A stretch of 6,419 nucleotides of DNA from Nautiliaceae bacterium. GTDB taxonomy: Bacteria > Campylobacterota > Campylobacteria > Campylobacterales > Nautiliaceae. The stretch spans positions 1 through 6,419 of the forward strand of contig JALVUH010000126.1 in the NCBI GenBank assembly GCA_027035735.1. The letters run 5' to 3'. The position numbers were made by a program, and so were the translations under genes. This document shows positions 1 to 6,310 of this stretch, one piece after another. The notes under the pieces are model-generated. The model had not been told where the DNA came from and searched no databases. It worked only from the letters and a program-made list of their open reading frames with translations. The number at the start of each line of letters is the position of its first letter. The first letter of the stretch is position 1.

Positions 1-1502
1 GAAGAGTTTGGAGTTATAGCAAAAGGTTTTTTACTCATTATTTCTTTTGCAATTTTTTTATCTTTTTTTCTTTTTAAATCTTTTAAAGAAATTATTCCAA
101 CTAATTTATTTTCATCATCCACTACAGGTAAATAAGTAACATATGTAAAATGAAATCTATCTTTTATAGTTTTAAAAGTATCATTTTCTTTTAGAGGTTT
201 AATGTTTAATATATATTTTTTTAAATTATCTACAGTAAAAAAATTTATAATATTTTCATCTTCTATATCAATTCCTCTTTGAAGTAGAGCTCTTTTAAAA
301 TAAGATCCGTGCTCAAAAAAGGATATTAAATAATTGGTAATAGCCGAAGTTAAAAGAATAGGTAAAATAAATTGATAAGATTGGGTAAGTTCTATTATAA
401 TAACGGAACTTCTAAGAGGTGATTTTGTAATTCCGCTAAGCATTGCAGCGCTTCCAATAAGTGCAAAAACTCTTGGATCAAGCCCTAAAAAATGAAAAAA
501 ATCTCCAAAAAAATATCCTCCAAAAGCTCCAATTACGATACTTGGAGACAAAACTCCTCCAAAAAGTCCGCTTCCAATACTTAAAATAGTAGCAATATAT
601 TTAAATAGCATAGTGAAAAATGCACCAAAAAAACTAACTTGATTTTGGAAAATATTTTCTACATAGTTATATCCTACTCCTTTTACTTCAGGTCTTATTA
701 TTATTAAAATTCCTACAATGAAACCAAGGATTAATACAACTCTATCCCATTTTTTATAATAAAATTTTTTTAAATTTCTAAAAAAAGAGATAGAGTGTAA
801 AAAACCTACTGCAAGTAATCCAAAAAAAATAGCTTCAAAAGGAGAAAAAAATAGATAATAGTGATTGTATGTCAAGTGAGGTACATAAAATGCTGCAAAA
901 TTACCTATAAATTCTCTTGATATTAATGTAGCTGTAGTAGTGGAAATAATTAATGGTATTAAAATATAAGAATTTATTTTTCCTATAATAATTTCAAGAC
1001 CAAATATAACTCCTGCTAATGGAGCATTAAAAGTTGCCGCAATTGCACTTGATACCCCAGCACTTAAGTATATTTGAATGTTTAATTTATCAGCTCTTAT
1101 AAACTTTAAAAATATTTCACTAATTACTCCTCCAAGTTTTGCAATTGGGCCTTCTCTTCCAACAGGTGCACCAAAACCTATATTTATAGAAGTGAGAAAC
1201 AAAACTATTAATCCTTTTAAAGGAGAAAAATGTCCTCTTGTAAGTGCTATTTTTTTTGCTATTTCATCAATTGATACATTTTCGGGATTAATTGGAATAT
1301 TTTTGATTATATAAAAAGAAAAAAGAAAAAGGGTAGGCATCGTTATAAGATAAAAAATATCTGAGTGTAAAAAATTTAAATCATTATATACTTCAGAAAA
1401 AAATTTAATAAATTTCCTGAAAATATAAGCCGAAAATCCACCAAGAATTCCTATAATAAAAGGAATTATAAAAAAATGTTTAATCTCTTCTATTTTAAAA
1501 AT
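1..1502 (-). CDS. CLC-family chloride channel/transporter with CBS domains (3' end outside window)
   Basis: This frame is open from 1502 to the left edge, giving 500 codons with no stop. It encodes a CLC-type anion channel or H+/Cl- antiporter of the inner membrane. Residues 10-410 form the many-helix CLC core. The gating-glutamate motif GREGP is at 115-119 (E117). A GSG-led loop with GGVLSPSIVIGA lies at about 310-326, corresponding to the family's GxFxP region. Y401 in SYFKR matches the conserved pore tyrosine. A CBS domain follows at about 427-480 (LPVVDDENKLVGIIS), and a second begins at IMSKKP where the window ends. Oddities: the N-terminal GSGIP-like motif is not recognisable (residues 73-81 read PENVSIDEI), and the Phe of GxFxP is Leu. 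The first in-frame ATG (1338-1340, residue 55) lies beyond the first membrane helix, so I place the start at ATT 1500-1502. The gene overlaps uvrA by 13 bases and is probably co-transcribed with it. Family confidence is high; the start is uncertain, and channel versus antiporter cannot be decided. Confidence 0.9.
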   Translation of the reverse strand, partial: MFKIEEIKHFFIIPFIIGILGGFSAYIFRKFIKFFSEVYNDLNFLHSDIFYLITMPTLFLFSFYIIKNIPINPENVSIDEIAKKIALTRGHFSPLKGLIVLFLTSINIGFGAPVGREGPIAKLGGVISEIFLKFIRADKLNIQIYLSAGVSSAIAATFNAPLAGVIFGLEIIIGKINSYILIPLIISTTTATLISREFIGNFAAFYVPHLTYNHYYLFFSPFEAIFFGLLAVGFLHSISFFRNLKKFYYKKWDRVVLILGFIVGILIIIRPEVKGVGYNYVENIFQNQVSFFGAFFTMLFKYIATILSIGSGLFGGVLSPSIVIGAFGGYFFGDFFHFLGLDPRVFALIGSAAMLSGITKSPLRSSVIIIELTQSYQFILPILLTSAITNYLISFFEHGSYFKRALLQRGIDIEDENIINFFTVDNLKKYILNIKPLKENDTFKTIKDRFHFTYVTYLPVVDDENKLVGIISLKDLKRKKDKKIAKEIMSKKPFAITPNS

Positions 1503-4300
1503 TCAAGTTCCTTTTTTAGATATTTTGCTGTATAGCTAATATTAGCATATTTTGTCACAATTTCATTAATATTTCCAGTAGCAATTACTTTTCCACCACC
1601 ACTTCCGCCTTCTGGTCCCATATCAATTATGTAATCTGCATTTTTAATAAAATCAAGATTATGTTCAATTACAATTACGCTATTTCCTAAATCTACTAAA
1701 TGTTGAAGTACTTGCATTAAATTATCAATATCTTTAAAATGAAGTCCAGTAGTTGGCTCATCTAAAATATAAAGAGTATTTCCTGTATCACGTCTGCTTA
1801 ACTCTTTTGCTAACTTAATTCTTTGAGCTTCACCACCGCTAAGAGTAGTTGCATTTTGTCCAAGAGTAATGTAACCTAGTCCTACATCTTTTAGGGTTTT
1901 TAATTTATTTTTTATTTTTGGGATTTTTTCAAAAAATTCATATGCTTCATCTACGCTCATTTCAAGTACATCTGCTATTGATTTGCCTTTGTATTTAATC
2001 TCAAGTGTTTGTTCATTATACCTTTTTCCTCCACACGCTTCGCATGTTACCATTACATCTGGTAAGAAATGCATCTCTATTTTTATTTGTCCTTCACCCT
2101 TACATACTTCACATCTACCACCTTTTACATTAAAGCTAAATCTACCAGGAGTATAGCCTCTAAGCTGAGCTTCTGGGGTTGAAGCAAAAAGTGCTCTTAT
2201 ATCATCAAATACTCCTGTATAAGTTGCCGGGTTGCTTCTAGGAGTTCTACCAATTGGACTTTGATCAAGATAAATTACTTTATCTAGTTGCTTTAGACCC
2301 GTTATTTCTACGCCTTTTACTTTATTGATTTTATGAGCATGATTTAAAATTTCTCTTGCAACAGGAAGTAGGGTTTGTAAAATTAATGAACTTTTTCCAC
2401 TTCCGCTAACTCCCGTTACACATACTAAATTTCTTAGAGGTATTTTTACATCAAGGTTTTTAATATTATGAATATTTACATTTTTAATCTCTATCCATTC
2501 ATTTTGAGGTCTATCCTTTCTATAGTTTATATCAAGCTCACGTCTTAAATATTTTGCAGTTAGAGTATCACTTTTCATTAAAGAATTTACATCTCCGCTA
2601 AAAATTACTTCTCCACCAAATTTCCCAGCCCCAGGACCTATATCTACAATATGGTCTGCTTGAAGTATTGTTTCTCTATCATGCTCAACTACTATAACGG
2701 TATTTCCTTTATTTTTTAGGTTTTTTAGGGTATTTATAAGTTTTATTGTATCTCTTTCATGTAGTCCGATGCTTGGTTCATCTAAAACATACATAACTCC
2801 AGTTAAACCGCTTCCAATTTGAGATGCAATTCTAATTCGCTGACTCTCACCTCCGCTAATAGTTCTTGCATCTCTATGAAGAGTTAAATATCCTAGTCCT
2901 ACATCTACTAAGAAAAATAGTCTTTCTCTAATTTCTTTTAGGATTGGCTCAGCTATCATTCTCTCTTGACTTGAGAGGTATTCAAAATTTTTCTCATCAT
3001 TAAAAAACTTATAAGCTTCTTCTATTGGCATAGAGATAATTTCAGCTATTGTTTTTCCAGCAACTTTTACAGCAAGACTCTCTGGTCTTAATCTAAATCC
3101 TTTACATGCAGGACAAGTACTTTCAGTCATTATCTCACTTAAATCATCATCTTTATACATATCAAGTGCAATTTGACGTAGTCCTGGCCATCTTTTAGAG
3201 ATTTTATGCTTTCCATAATAAAACTCAATTTCATAAGCAGTTCCATTAAGAATTGCTTTTTTTTGAAAATCTTGTAAATCATAAAAACTTTTATTCATAT
3301 CAATATCAAGTTCACTGTATAATGCCTTAAAAAATTCTTGATAATATTTTTTATTAAATCCCCAAATTAGTGGAATAGCACCTTTATTTAGAGGCTTATC
3401 TTTTATTACTTTTTCAATATCAAGTGTGTATGTAACTCCTAGTCCATCACATTTTGGACATGCGCCTTTAGGTGAATTGAATGAAAAAGAAGTTGGTTCT
3501 AGCTCTTCAAAGCTTACTTTACAATCAAAACATGCATTATGTTCGCTATAGTGAATAAAATCTCTATCAAGTCCTAGCTCTTTTGCATTAAGTATTTCAA
3601 TTTCAACTTCACCAAAACTTTTATTAAGTGCTCTTTCTACTGCTTCAGCAATTCTTGATTTATTTTCTTTTTTAACTATTACTCTATCAATTACTGCTTT
3701 TATCGTATGTTTTTTTGTCTTTTTAAGTTCAATCTCTTCATCAAGTCTAACAATTGTACCATTTATATAAGCTCTAATAATGCCTTCTTTTCTTAGCTTT
3801 TCAATTAAGTCAGCAAATTCACCTTTTTTTTCTTTTACAAGTGGAGCATATATGATTATTTTAGCTCCCTCAGGTAGTTTAAGTACTTCATTAATTATAT
3901 CTTGAGGAGTCATTTGGGTAATTTCTTTACCACAAAGATGGCAATGTTGTATTCCTATTCTTGCATATAAAAGACGTAAATAATCATATATTTCAGTTAC
4001 AGTCCCAACAGTAGAGCGTGGATTTTTAGAAGTTGTTTTTTGGTCTATTGCTATTGCTGGAGTTAGACCATCAATTTTATCAACATCTGGTTTTCCAGTT
4101 TTTTGTAAAAATTGTCTAGCATAACTACTTAGGGATTCAATATATCTTCTTTGACCTTCTGCATAAAGAGTATCAAAAGCTAAGGTACTTTTACCACTTC
4201 CAGATAGACCTGTAAAGACTATAAGTTTATTTTTTGGGATTTCAAGATTTATATTTTTTAAATTATTTTCTCTAGCTCCTATAATTTTTATTTTATCCAA
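1490..4300 (-). CDS. uvrA: UvrABC excision nuclease subunit A (UvrA)
   Basis: UvrA is the damage-sensing ATPase of nucleotide excision repair. As a dimer it scans DNA, loads UvrB at lesions and then leaves. The 936-residue length is typical of the family. Two ABC ATPase modules are complete. Module I has Walker A GLSGSGKS (31-38), signature ISGGE (481-485) and Walker B MYVLDEPS (503-510). Module II has Walker A GVSGSGKS (630-637), signature LSGGE (820-824) and Walker B LYILDEPT (843-850). Zinc-type cysteine sets are C257/C260/C281/C284 and C730/C733/C753/C756. Two more CxxC pairs, C120/C123 and C396/C399, could form the third zinc module seen in some UvrA structures. The start is TTG at 4298-4300 behind AAAGGAG, with its own promoter in the upstream gap. 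I see no LexA-like operator there. Its 3' end overlaps the CLC gene by 13 bases. Confidence 0.99.
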   Translation of the reverse strand: MDKIKIIGARENNLKNINLEIPKNKLIVFTGLSGSGKSTLAFDTLYAEGQRRYIESLSSYARQFLQKTGKPDVDKIDGLTPAIAIDQKTTSKNPRSTVGTVTEIYDYLRLLYARIGIQHCHLCGKEITQMTPQDIINEVLKLPEGAKIIIYAPLVKEKKGEFADLIEKLRKEGIIRAYINGTIVRLDEEIELKKTKKHTIKAVIDRVIVKKENKSRIAEAVERALNKSFGEVEIEILNAKELGLDRDFIHYSEHNACFDCKVSFEELEPTSFSFNSPKGACPKCDGLGVTYTLDIEKVIKDKPLNKGAIPLIWGFNKKYYQEFFKALYSELDIDMNKSFYDLQDFQKKAILNGTAYEIEFYYGKHKISKRWPGLRQIALDMYKDDDLSEIMTESTCPACKGFRLRPESLAVKVAGKTIAEIISMPIEEAYKFFNDEKNFEYLSSQERMIAEPILKEIRERLFFLVDVGLGYLTLHRDARTISGGESQRIRIASQIGSGLTGVMYVLDEPSIGLHERDTIKLINTLKNLKNKGNTVIVVEHDRETILQADHIVDIGPGAGKFGGEVIFSGDVNSLMKSDTLTAKYLRRELDINYRKDRPQNEWIEIKNVNIHNIKNLDVKIPLRNLVCVTGVSGSGKSSLILQTLLPVAREILNHAHKINKVKGVEITGLKQLDKVIYLDQSPIGRTPRSNPATYTGVFDDIRALFASTPEAQLRGYTPGRFSFNVKGGRCEVCKGEGQIKIEMHFLPDVMVTCEACGGKRYNEQTLEIKYKGKSIADVLEMSVDEAYEFFEKIPKIKNKLKTLKDVGLGYITLGQNATTLSGGEAQRIKLAKELSRRDTGNTLYILDEPTTGLHFKDIDNLMQVLQHLVDLGNSVIVIEHNLDFIKNADYIIDMGPEGGSGGGKVIATGNINEIVTKYANISYTAKYLKKELEFLK
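1500..1513 (-). promoter_or_regulatory. Ribosome binding site and putative ATT start of the CLC gene, inside the end of uvrA
   Basis: Reading leftward, AAGGA (1509-1513) is followed by a 6-base spacer and then ATT (1500-1502), the first codon after an in-frame TGA (1503-1505). The predicted N-terminus would be MFKIEEIKHFF, running straight into the first CLC helix. No ATG, GTG or TTG occurs in frame until codon 55, and no Shine-Dalgarno precedes that ATG. Another candidate is ATA at 1491-1493, which overlaps the uvrA stop. Initiation at ATT is my inference; the spacing and frame are read directly. Confidence 0.5.
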
Positions 4301-4305
4301 ACAAA

Positions 4306-4312
4306 CTCCTTT
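4306..4312 (-). promoter_or_regulatory. Strong ribosome binding site selecting the TTG start of uvrA
   Basis: Leftward AAAGGAG lies 5 bases before TTG at 4298-4300. It fixes the start at TTG; the protein then begins MDKIKIIGARENNL, the normal N-terminus of UvrA. Confidence 0.85.
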
Positions 4313-4326
4313 AAATAAAGTTTAAA

Positions 4327-4339
4327 ATTATATCAAAAA
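4327..4339 (-). promoter_or_regulatory. Predicted sigma-70 promoter of uvrA
   Basis: Read leftward the stretch is TTTTTGATATAAT: a consensus TATAAT -10 box (4327-4332) preceded by a T run ending in G. That matches the T-rich -16 element described for Campylobacter sigma-70 promoters. No good -35 hexamer is visible, which is also usual in this group. Transcription should start near 4320, leaving a leader of about 20 bases that contains the AAAGGAG site. It separates uvrA and the CLC gene from the membrane-protein genes upstream, although read-through is possible. Confidence 0.6.
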
Positions 4340-4353
4340 TTTAAGTAAATTTT
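4336..4353. repeat. 18-base AT-only perfect inverted repeat (8-base arms, 2-base centre)
   Basis: AAAATTTA and TAAATTTT flank a central AG. The repeat spans the stop codon of the small membrane-protein gene and the region just upstream of the uvrA -10 box, overlapping its T run. It could be a weak terminator stem for the upstream operon or a binding site at the uvrA promoter. Such repeats arise by chance in sequence this AT-rich, so a function is only a possibility. Confidence 0.35.
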
Positions 4354-4807
4354 AAGAAAACTCTATAGACCAAATAGCGAAGAAAAAAACTATTATTTCA
4401 GTTAGGTAAAGTTTCCAGATAGGTTGAGGTTTGTAAAGTTCATTTTTTATTTCCATATATTCTGAGTAAGTGAGTGTGCTAAACATTCTTTTTATTACTG
4501 TATCAATATAGTCATCTCTATCGTCTGTTTTTAATGGAATATAGATGTGTCTATAAATCATAAATAATTCAATCATGCCAAGAAAAATTAAAGGAATATC
4601 AACTTTATCTAATACTATGAATTCAACTGCTACTATTTCAAATATATAAAATATAATTATAGCTGCCATAATAGGATAATGATTTCTTAGATAATAAAGT
4701 GCAAATAACTTCTCTGCAGCTGATTTTATATTGAATTTTTGTAAAGTATAAATTCTATAACTAATTAATAAAATTACAAAAATCTCAACCAAAAGTTTAT
4801 TATTCAT
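4352..4807 (-). CDS. Small integral membrane protein of unknown function
   Basis: I do not recognise this 151-residue protein. It has about four hydrophobic segments: roughly 4-19, 46-66, 69-88 and 131-149. There is a short loop between the second and third, and a longer polar, acidic stretch at about 92-128 (TDDRDDYID at 94-102, then YSEYMEIKNELY at 114-125). Each predicted membrane segment carries at least one glutamate (E8, E57/E62, E80, E137), unusual for simple anchors. There is no cleavable signal peptide and no cysteine. The start is ATG at 4805-4807, five bases after AAGGA. That site overlaps the stop codon of the TauE/SafE gene, so the two genes are very likely co-transcribed and translationally coupled. 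A role with the permease is a contextual guess only. Confidence 0.85.
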   Translation of the reverse strand: MNNKLLVEIFVILLISYRIYTLQKFNIKSAAEKLFALYYLRNHYPIMAAIIIFYIFEIVAVEFIVLDKVDIPLIFLGMIELFMIYRHIYIPLKTDDRDDYIDTVIKRMFSTLTYSEYMEIKNELYKPQPIWKLYLTEIIVFFFAIWSIEFS

Positions 4808-4812
4808 AAATT

Positions 4813-4817
4813 TCCTT
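4813..4817 (-). promoter_or_regulatory. Ribosome binding site overlapping the stop codon of the permease gene
   Basis: Read leftward, TTTTTAAGGAAATTTATG places the permease stop TAA (4816-4818) within the AAGGA site of the next gene. Ribosomes finishing the permease would terminate on the initiation site of the small membrane protein, which points to coupled expression. Confidence 0.75.
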
Positions 4818-5547
4818 AAAAATACAATTTATATATCATAGCAAAGAAAATCAATATATACCATATAAGTAATATTTTTTTATGGATTTTTGTATCAATT
4901 TTATGATAAAGCTTTACTCCAAAATAGGTTCCTATTAAACTAGCAAACCCAATACTAAAACCTTCTAGATAGTTGATATGTCCTGCAATACTTTGTGATA
5001 TAAATCCTGAAATAGATGAAAAAACAACAAAAAATAGACTTAAACTAACAGTAGTTTTTAATTTGTATTTTAAAAATCCAACAAGAATAGGGGTAATTAA
5101 AATTGCTCCTCCAACCCCAACACTAATAGCAATTGCTCCTACAAACATTCCTATAAAAAATAATTTTTTATTATCAATTGGAGGTTCCTCTTGTGGTTCT
5201 TTTACAGTTACAAAAAATCTTATTATTGCTATTAATACTAAACTTAAAAATATTGCTCCTAATATTTCTTTGCTAGTATATTTTACGATAAATCCACTAA
5301 AACTAGCTCCTACTGCTCCTCCAATAGCTAGAGATAATCCGTTTTTTATTTTTAAAAGACCTTTTTTGTAATTTAAATATGAACCATAAATAGAACTTAA
5401 CATCATTTGTGTAACACTTATACCTATTGCTTCTTTAAGTCCAAATCCAAGAAATAAAAGTGTAGGTACAAGTATTGTTCCTCCTCCAATTCCTAAAAAA
5501 CCACTAAAAAAACCTGTTATAATTCCTACTATTATTGCTATTATCAA
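4816..5547 (-). CDS. TauE/SafE (DUF81) family membrane permease
   Basis: This 243-residue inner-membrane protein belongs to the TauE/SafE family, whose characterised members move sulfite, sulfoacetate or related organic anions; the substrate here is unknown. It shows the family's internal duplication. Repeat 1 has GFFSGFLGIGGGTILVP (12-28). Repeat 2 has GAIAISVGVGGAILITP (137-153). Seven or eight hydrophobic helices are visible, with a polar hinge at about 115-128 (VKEPQEEPPIDNKK). Length is within the usual 240-270 range. The start is TTG at 5545-5547, five bases after AGGGA; no ATG alternative preserves the first helix. It is the first gene of a leftward pair with the 151-residue membrane protein and diverges from the flagellar operon across 47 bases. 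Automated annotation would probably read sulfite exporter; I would not commit to a substrate. Confidence 0.93.
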   Translation of the reverse strand: MIIAIIVGIITGFFSGFLGIGGGTILVPTLLFLGFGLKEAIGISVTQMMLSSIYGSYLNYKKGLLKIKNGLSLAIGGAVGASFSGFIVKYTSKEILGAIFLSLVLIAIIRFFVTVKEPQEEPPIDNKKLFFIGMFVGAIAISVGVGGAILITPILVGFLKYKLKTTVSLSLFFVVFSSISGFISQSIAGHINYLEGFSIGFASLIGTYFGVKLYHKIDTKIHKKILLIWYILIFFAMIYKLYF

Positions 5548-5556
5548 TTTTATCCC

Positions 5557-5570
5557 TTTTTTGATAGAAT
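5557..5570 (+). promoter_or_regulatory. Predicted promoter of the CheX-fliN operon
   Basis: TTTTTTGATAGAAT combines a T run ending in G with a TANAAT -10 box (5565-5570). It differs from the uvrA promoter core by one base within 13. Transcription would begin near 5577, leaving about 18 bases before the ATG and including AAGGAG (5584-5589). No sigma-54 (GG-N10-GC) or obvious sigma-28 element is present in the gap, so constitutive sigma-70 expression is the simplest reading. Confidence 0.5.
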
Positions 5571-5578
5571 TATATAAT
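5569..5578. promoter_or_regulatory. Palindromic ATTATATAAT giving a -10 box on each strand of the divergent region
   Basis: The perfect 10-base palindrome contains TATAAT rightward at 5573-5578 and leftward at 5569-5574. The leftward box suits the permease gene: start point near 5562, leader about 15 bases including AGGGA. The rightward box would put the transcript start on the ribosome binding site of the CheX-like gene, so for that gene the upstream box at 5565-5570 fits better. Confidence 0.45.
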
Positions 5579-5594
5579 AAGTTAAGGAGAATAA

Positions 5595-5987
5595 ATGGAA
5601 AAGTTTTTCATTAAAGCGGCTGAAAATTTTGCAAAAAGTATTGGAGCGGAGATTGATAATTGTAAAGGAGATACAAAAGAAGGATTTATTAGTGAAATTG
5701 ATATAAGAGGAGATGAAAATTTAGATATTTATCTTGTTTTACCAAAAGATGTTTTAGATACTGTAAGTGAACTTTTATTTGGCGATACTGATTATGATAT
5801 TGAGGATTTAACAAAAGAGATTGCGAATTTAATAGTAGGAAATGCCAAGGTTCTTGCAAGTGAAGAAGATATTCATTTCAATATTTCTACTCCGAAATTT
5901 TTTGATAAGATTGATATTGATTATGATAAAAAAATAGATTTGAGCATAAAAGGGAAATGTTTTTCTATTCTTTTTAAGGAAATTTAA
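5595..5987 (+). CDS. CheX/CheC-like chemotaxis phosphatase-domain protein
   Basis: This 130-residue cytoplasmic protein has the size and pattern of a single CheX/CheC-type domain; family members dephosphorylate CheY-P to reset the flagellar switch. The active-site helix is recognisable as D71-LTK-E75-IA-N78, followed by GN (82-83) and then P100, close to the family signature (D/S)x3Ex2N with a proline about 22 residues later. E75 and N78 would be the catalytic pair. The N-terminus (MEKFFIKAAENFAKSIGAEI) matches the opening helix of CheX-like proteins. ATG 5595 follows AAGGAG by 5 bases. Its stop overlaps the fliN start by one base (TAATG), tying it to the flagellar switch. Family assignment rests on the motif and context; phosphatase activity is inferred, and a non-enzymatic FliN partner is possible. 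Confidence 0.8.
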   Translation: MEKFFIKAAENFAKSIGAEIDNCKGDTKEGFISEIDIRGDENLDIYLVLPKDVLDTVSELLFGDTDYDIEDLTKEIANLIVGNAKVLASEEDIHFNISTPKFFDKIDIDYDKKIDLSIKGKCFSILFKEI

Positions 5988-6310
5988 TGGAAAAAGAGAT
6001 AAATTTAGAAGAACTTGAAAAATTGATAGAAGAAGTTATTCCAGATTATGAAGATTTATTAGATACGGAAGTTTTATTTGAAAGTGACCTTGGGAGGGTT
6101 GAGATGAGTTTAAGAGAGATTTTAAAACTTCAAAGAGGAAGTGTCATTGATTTACAAAAACCAGCAGGAGAGAGTGCAGAAGTTTATGTAAATGGGCGTA
6201 TTATAGGAAAAGGCGAAGTTATGGTATATGAAAAGAATTTAGCAATAAGACTTAATGAAGTCTTAGATGCTAATTCTTTAATTTATTATCTTACAAGAGA
6301 AGAAAAATGA
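5987..6310 (+). CDS. fliN: Flagellar motor switch protein FliN
   Basis: FliN is a C-ring component that, with FliM and FliG, sets the rotation direction of the flagellar motor and helps dock the export apparatus. At 107 residues it has the usual short-form length. An acidic N-terminal helix (about 3-20) is followed by a single SpoA (FliN/surface presentation of antigens) domain, about 24-94. Family hallmarks are LLDTEVLFESDLGRVEMSL (24-42), LKLQRGSVIDLQKPAGE (46-62), VYVNGRIIGKGEV (66-78) and NLAIRLNEVLD (84-94). The ATG at 5987 follows AAGGA (5976-5980) by 6 bases and overlaps the upstream stop. Its TGA overlaps the next ATG by 4 bases. It lacks an N-terminal CheC domain, so it is FliN, not FliY. 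Confidence 0.96.
   Translation: MEKEINLEELEKLIEEVIPDYEDLLDTEVLFESDLGRVEMSLREILKLQRGSVIDLQKPAGESAEVYVNGRIIGKGEVMVYEKNLAIRLNEVLDANSLIYYLTREEK

Noticed and set aside
1250..1257. Eight-base T run in the CLC gene as a phase-variation tract (a similar run at 3824-3831 in uvrA)
   Set aside because: Runs of this length are expected in such AT-rich sequence, both genes are in frame, and phase-variable tracts in this phylum are usually longer G/C runs.
1078..1314. A 78-codon rightward open frame beginning with ATG
   Set aside because: It lies wholly inside the CLC gene on the opposite strand, in the region encoding the GREGP motif, and shows no domain or ribosome binding site. It is an antisense shadow.
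1..1340. Starting the CLC gene at the first in-frame ATG (1338-1340)
   Set aside because: This would remove 54 residues, including the first CLC helix, and there is no Shine-Dalgarno before the ATG. The upstream frame encodes a normal helix.
4301..4351. A LexA (SOS) operator upstream of uvrA
   Set aside because: No CTG-N10-CAG-like or similar operator is visible in the 51-base gap, and LexA is generally absent from Campylobacterota.
4973..5371. A 132-codon rightward open frame
   Set aside because: It is antisense to the TauE/SafE permease, whose two repeat motifs and helices are intact. The composition (runs of P, I, T, N) is typical of an antisense shadow of a membrane gene.
5987..6310. 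Annotating the gene as fliY
   Set aside because: It has only one SpoA domain and 107 residues, with no CheC-type domain in the same chain; the CheX-like domain is a separate gene.
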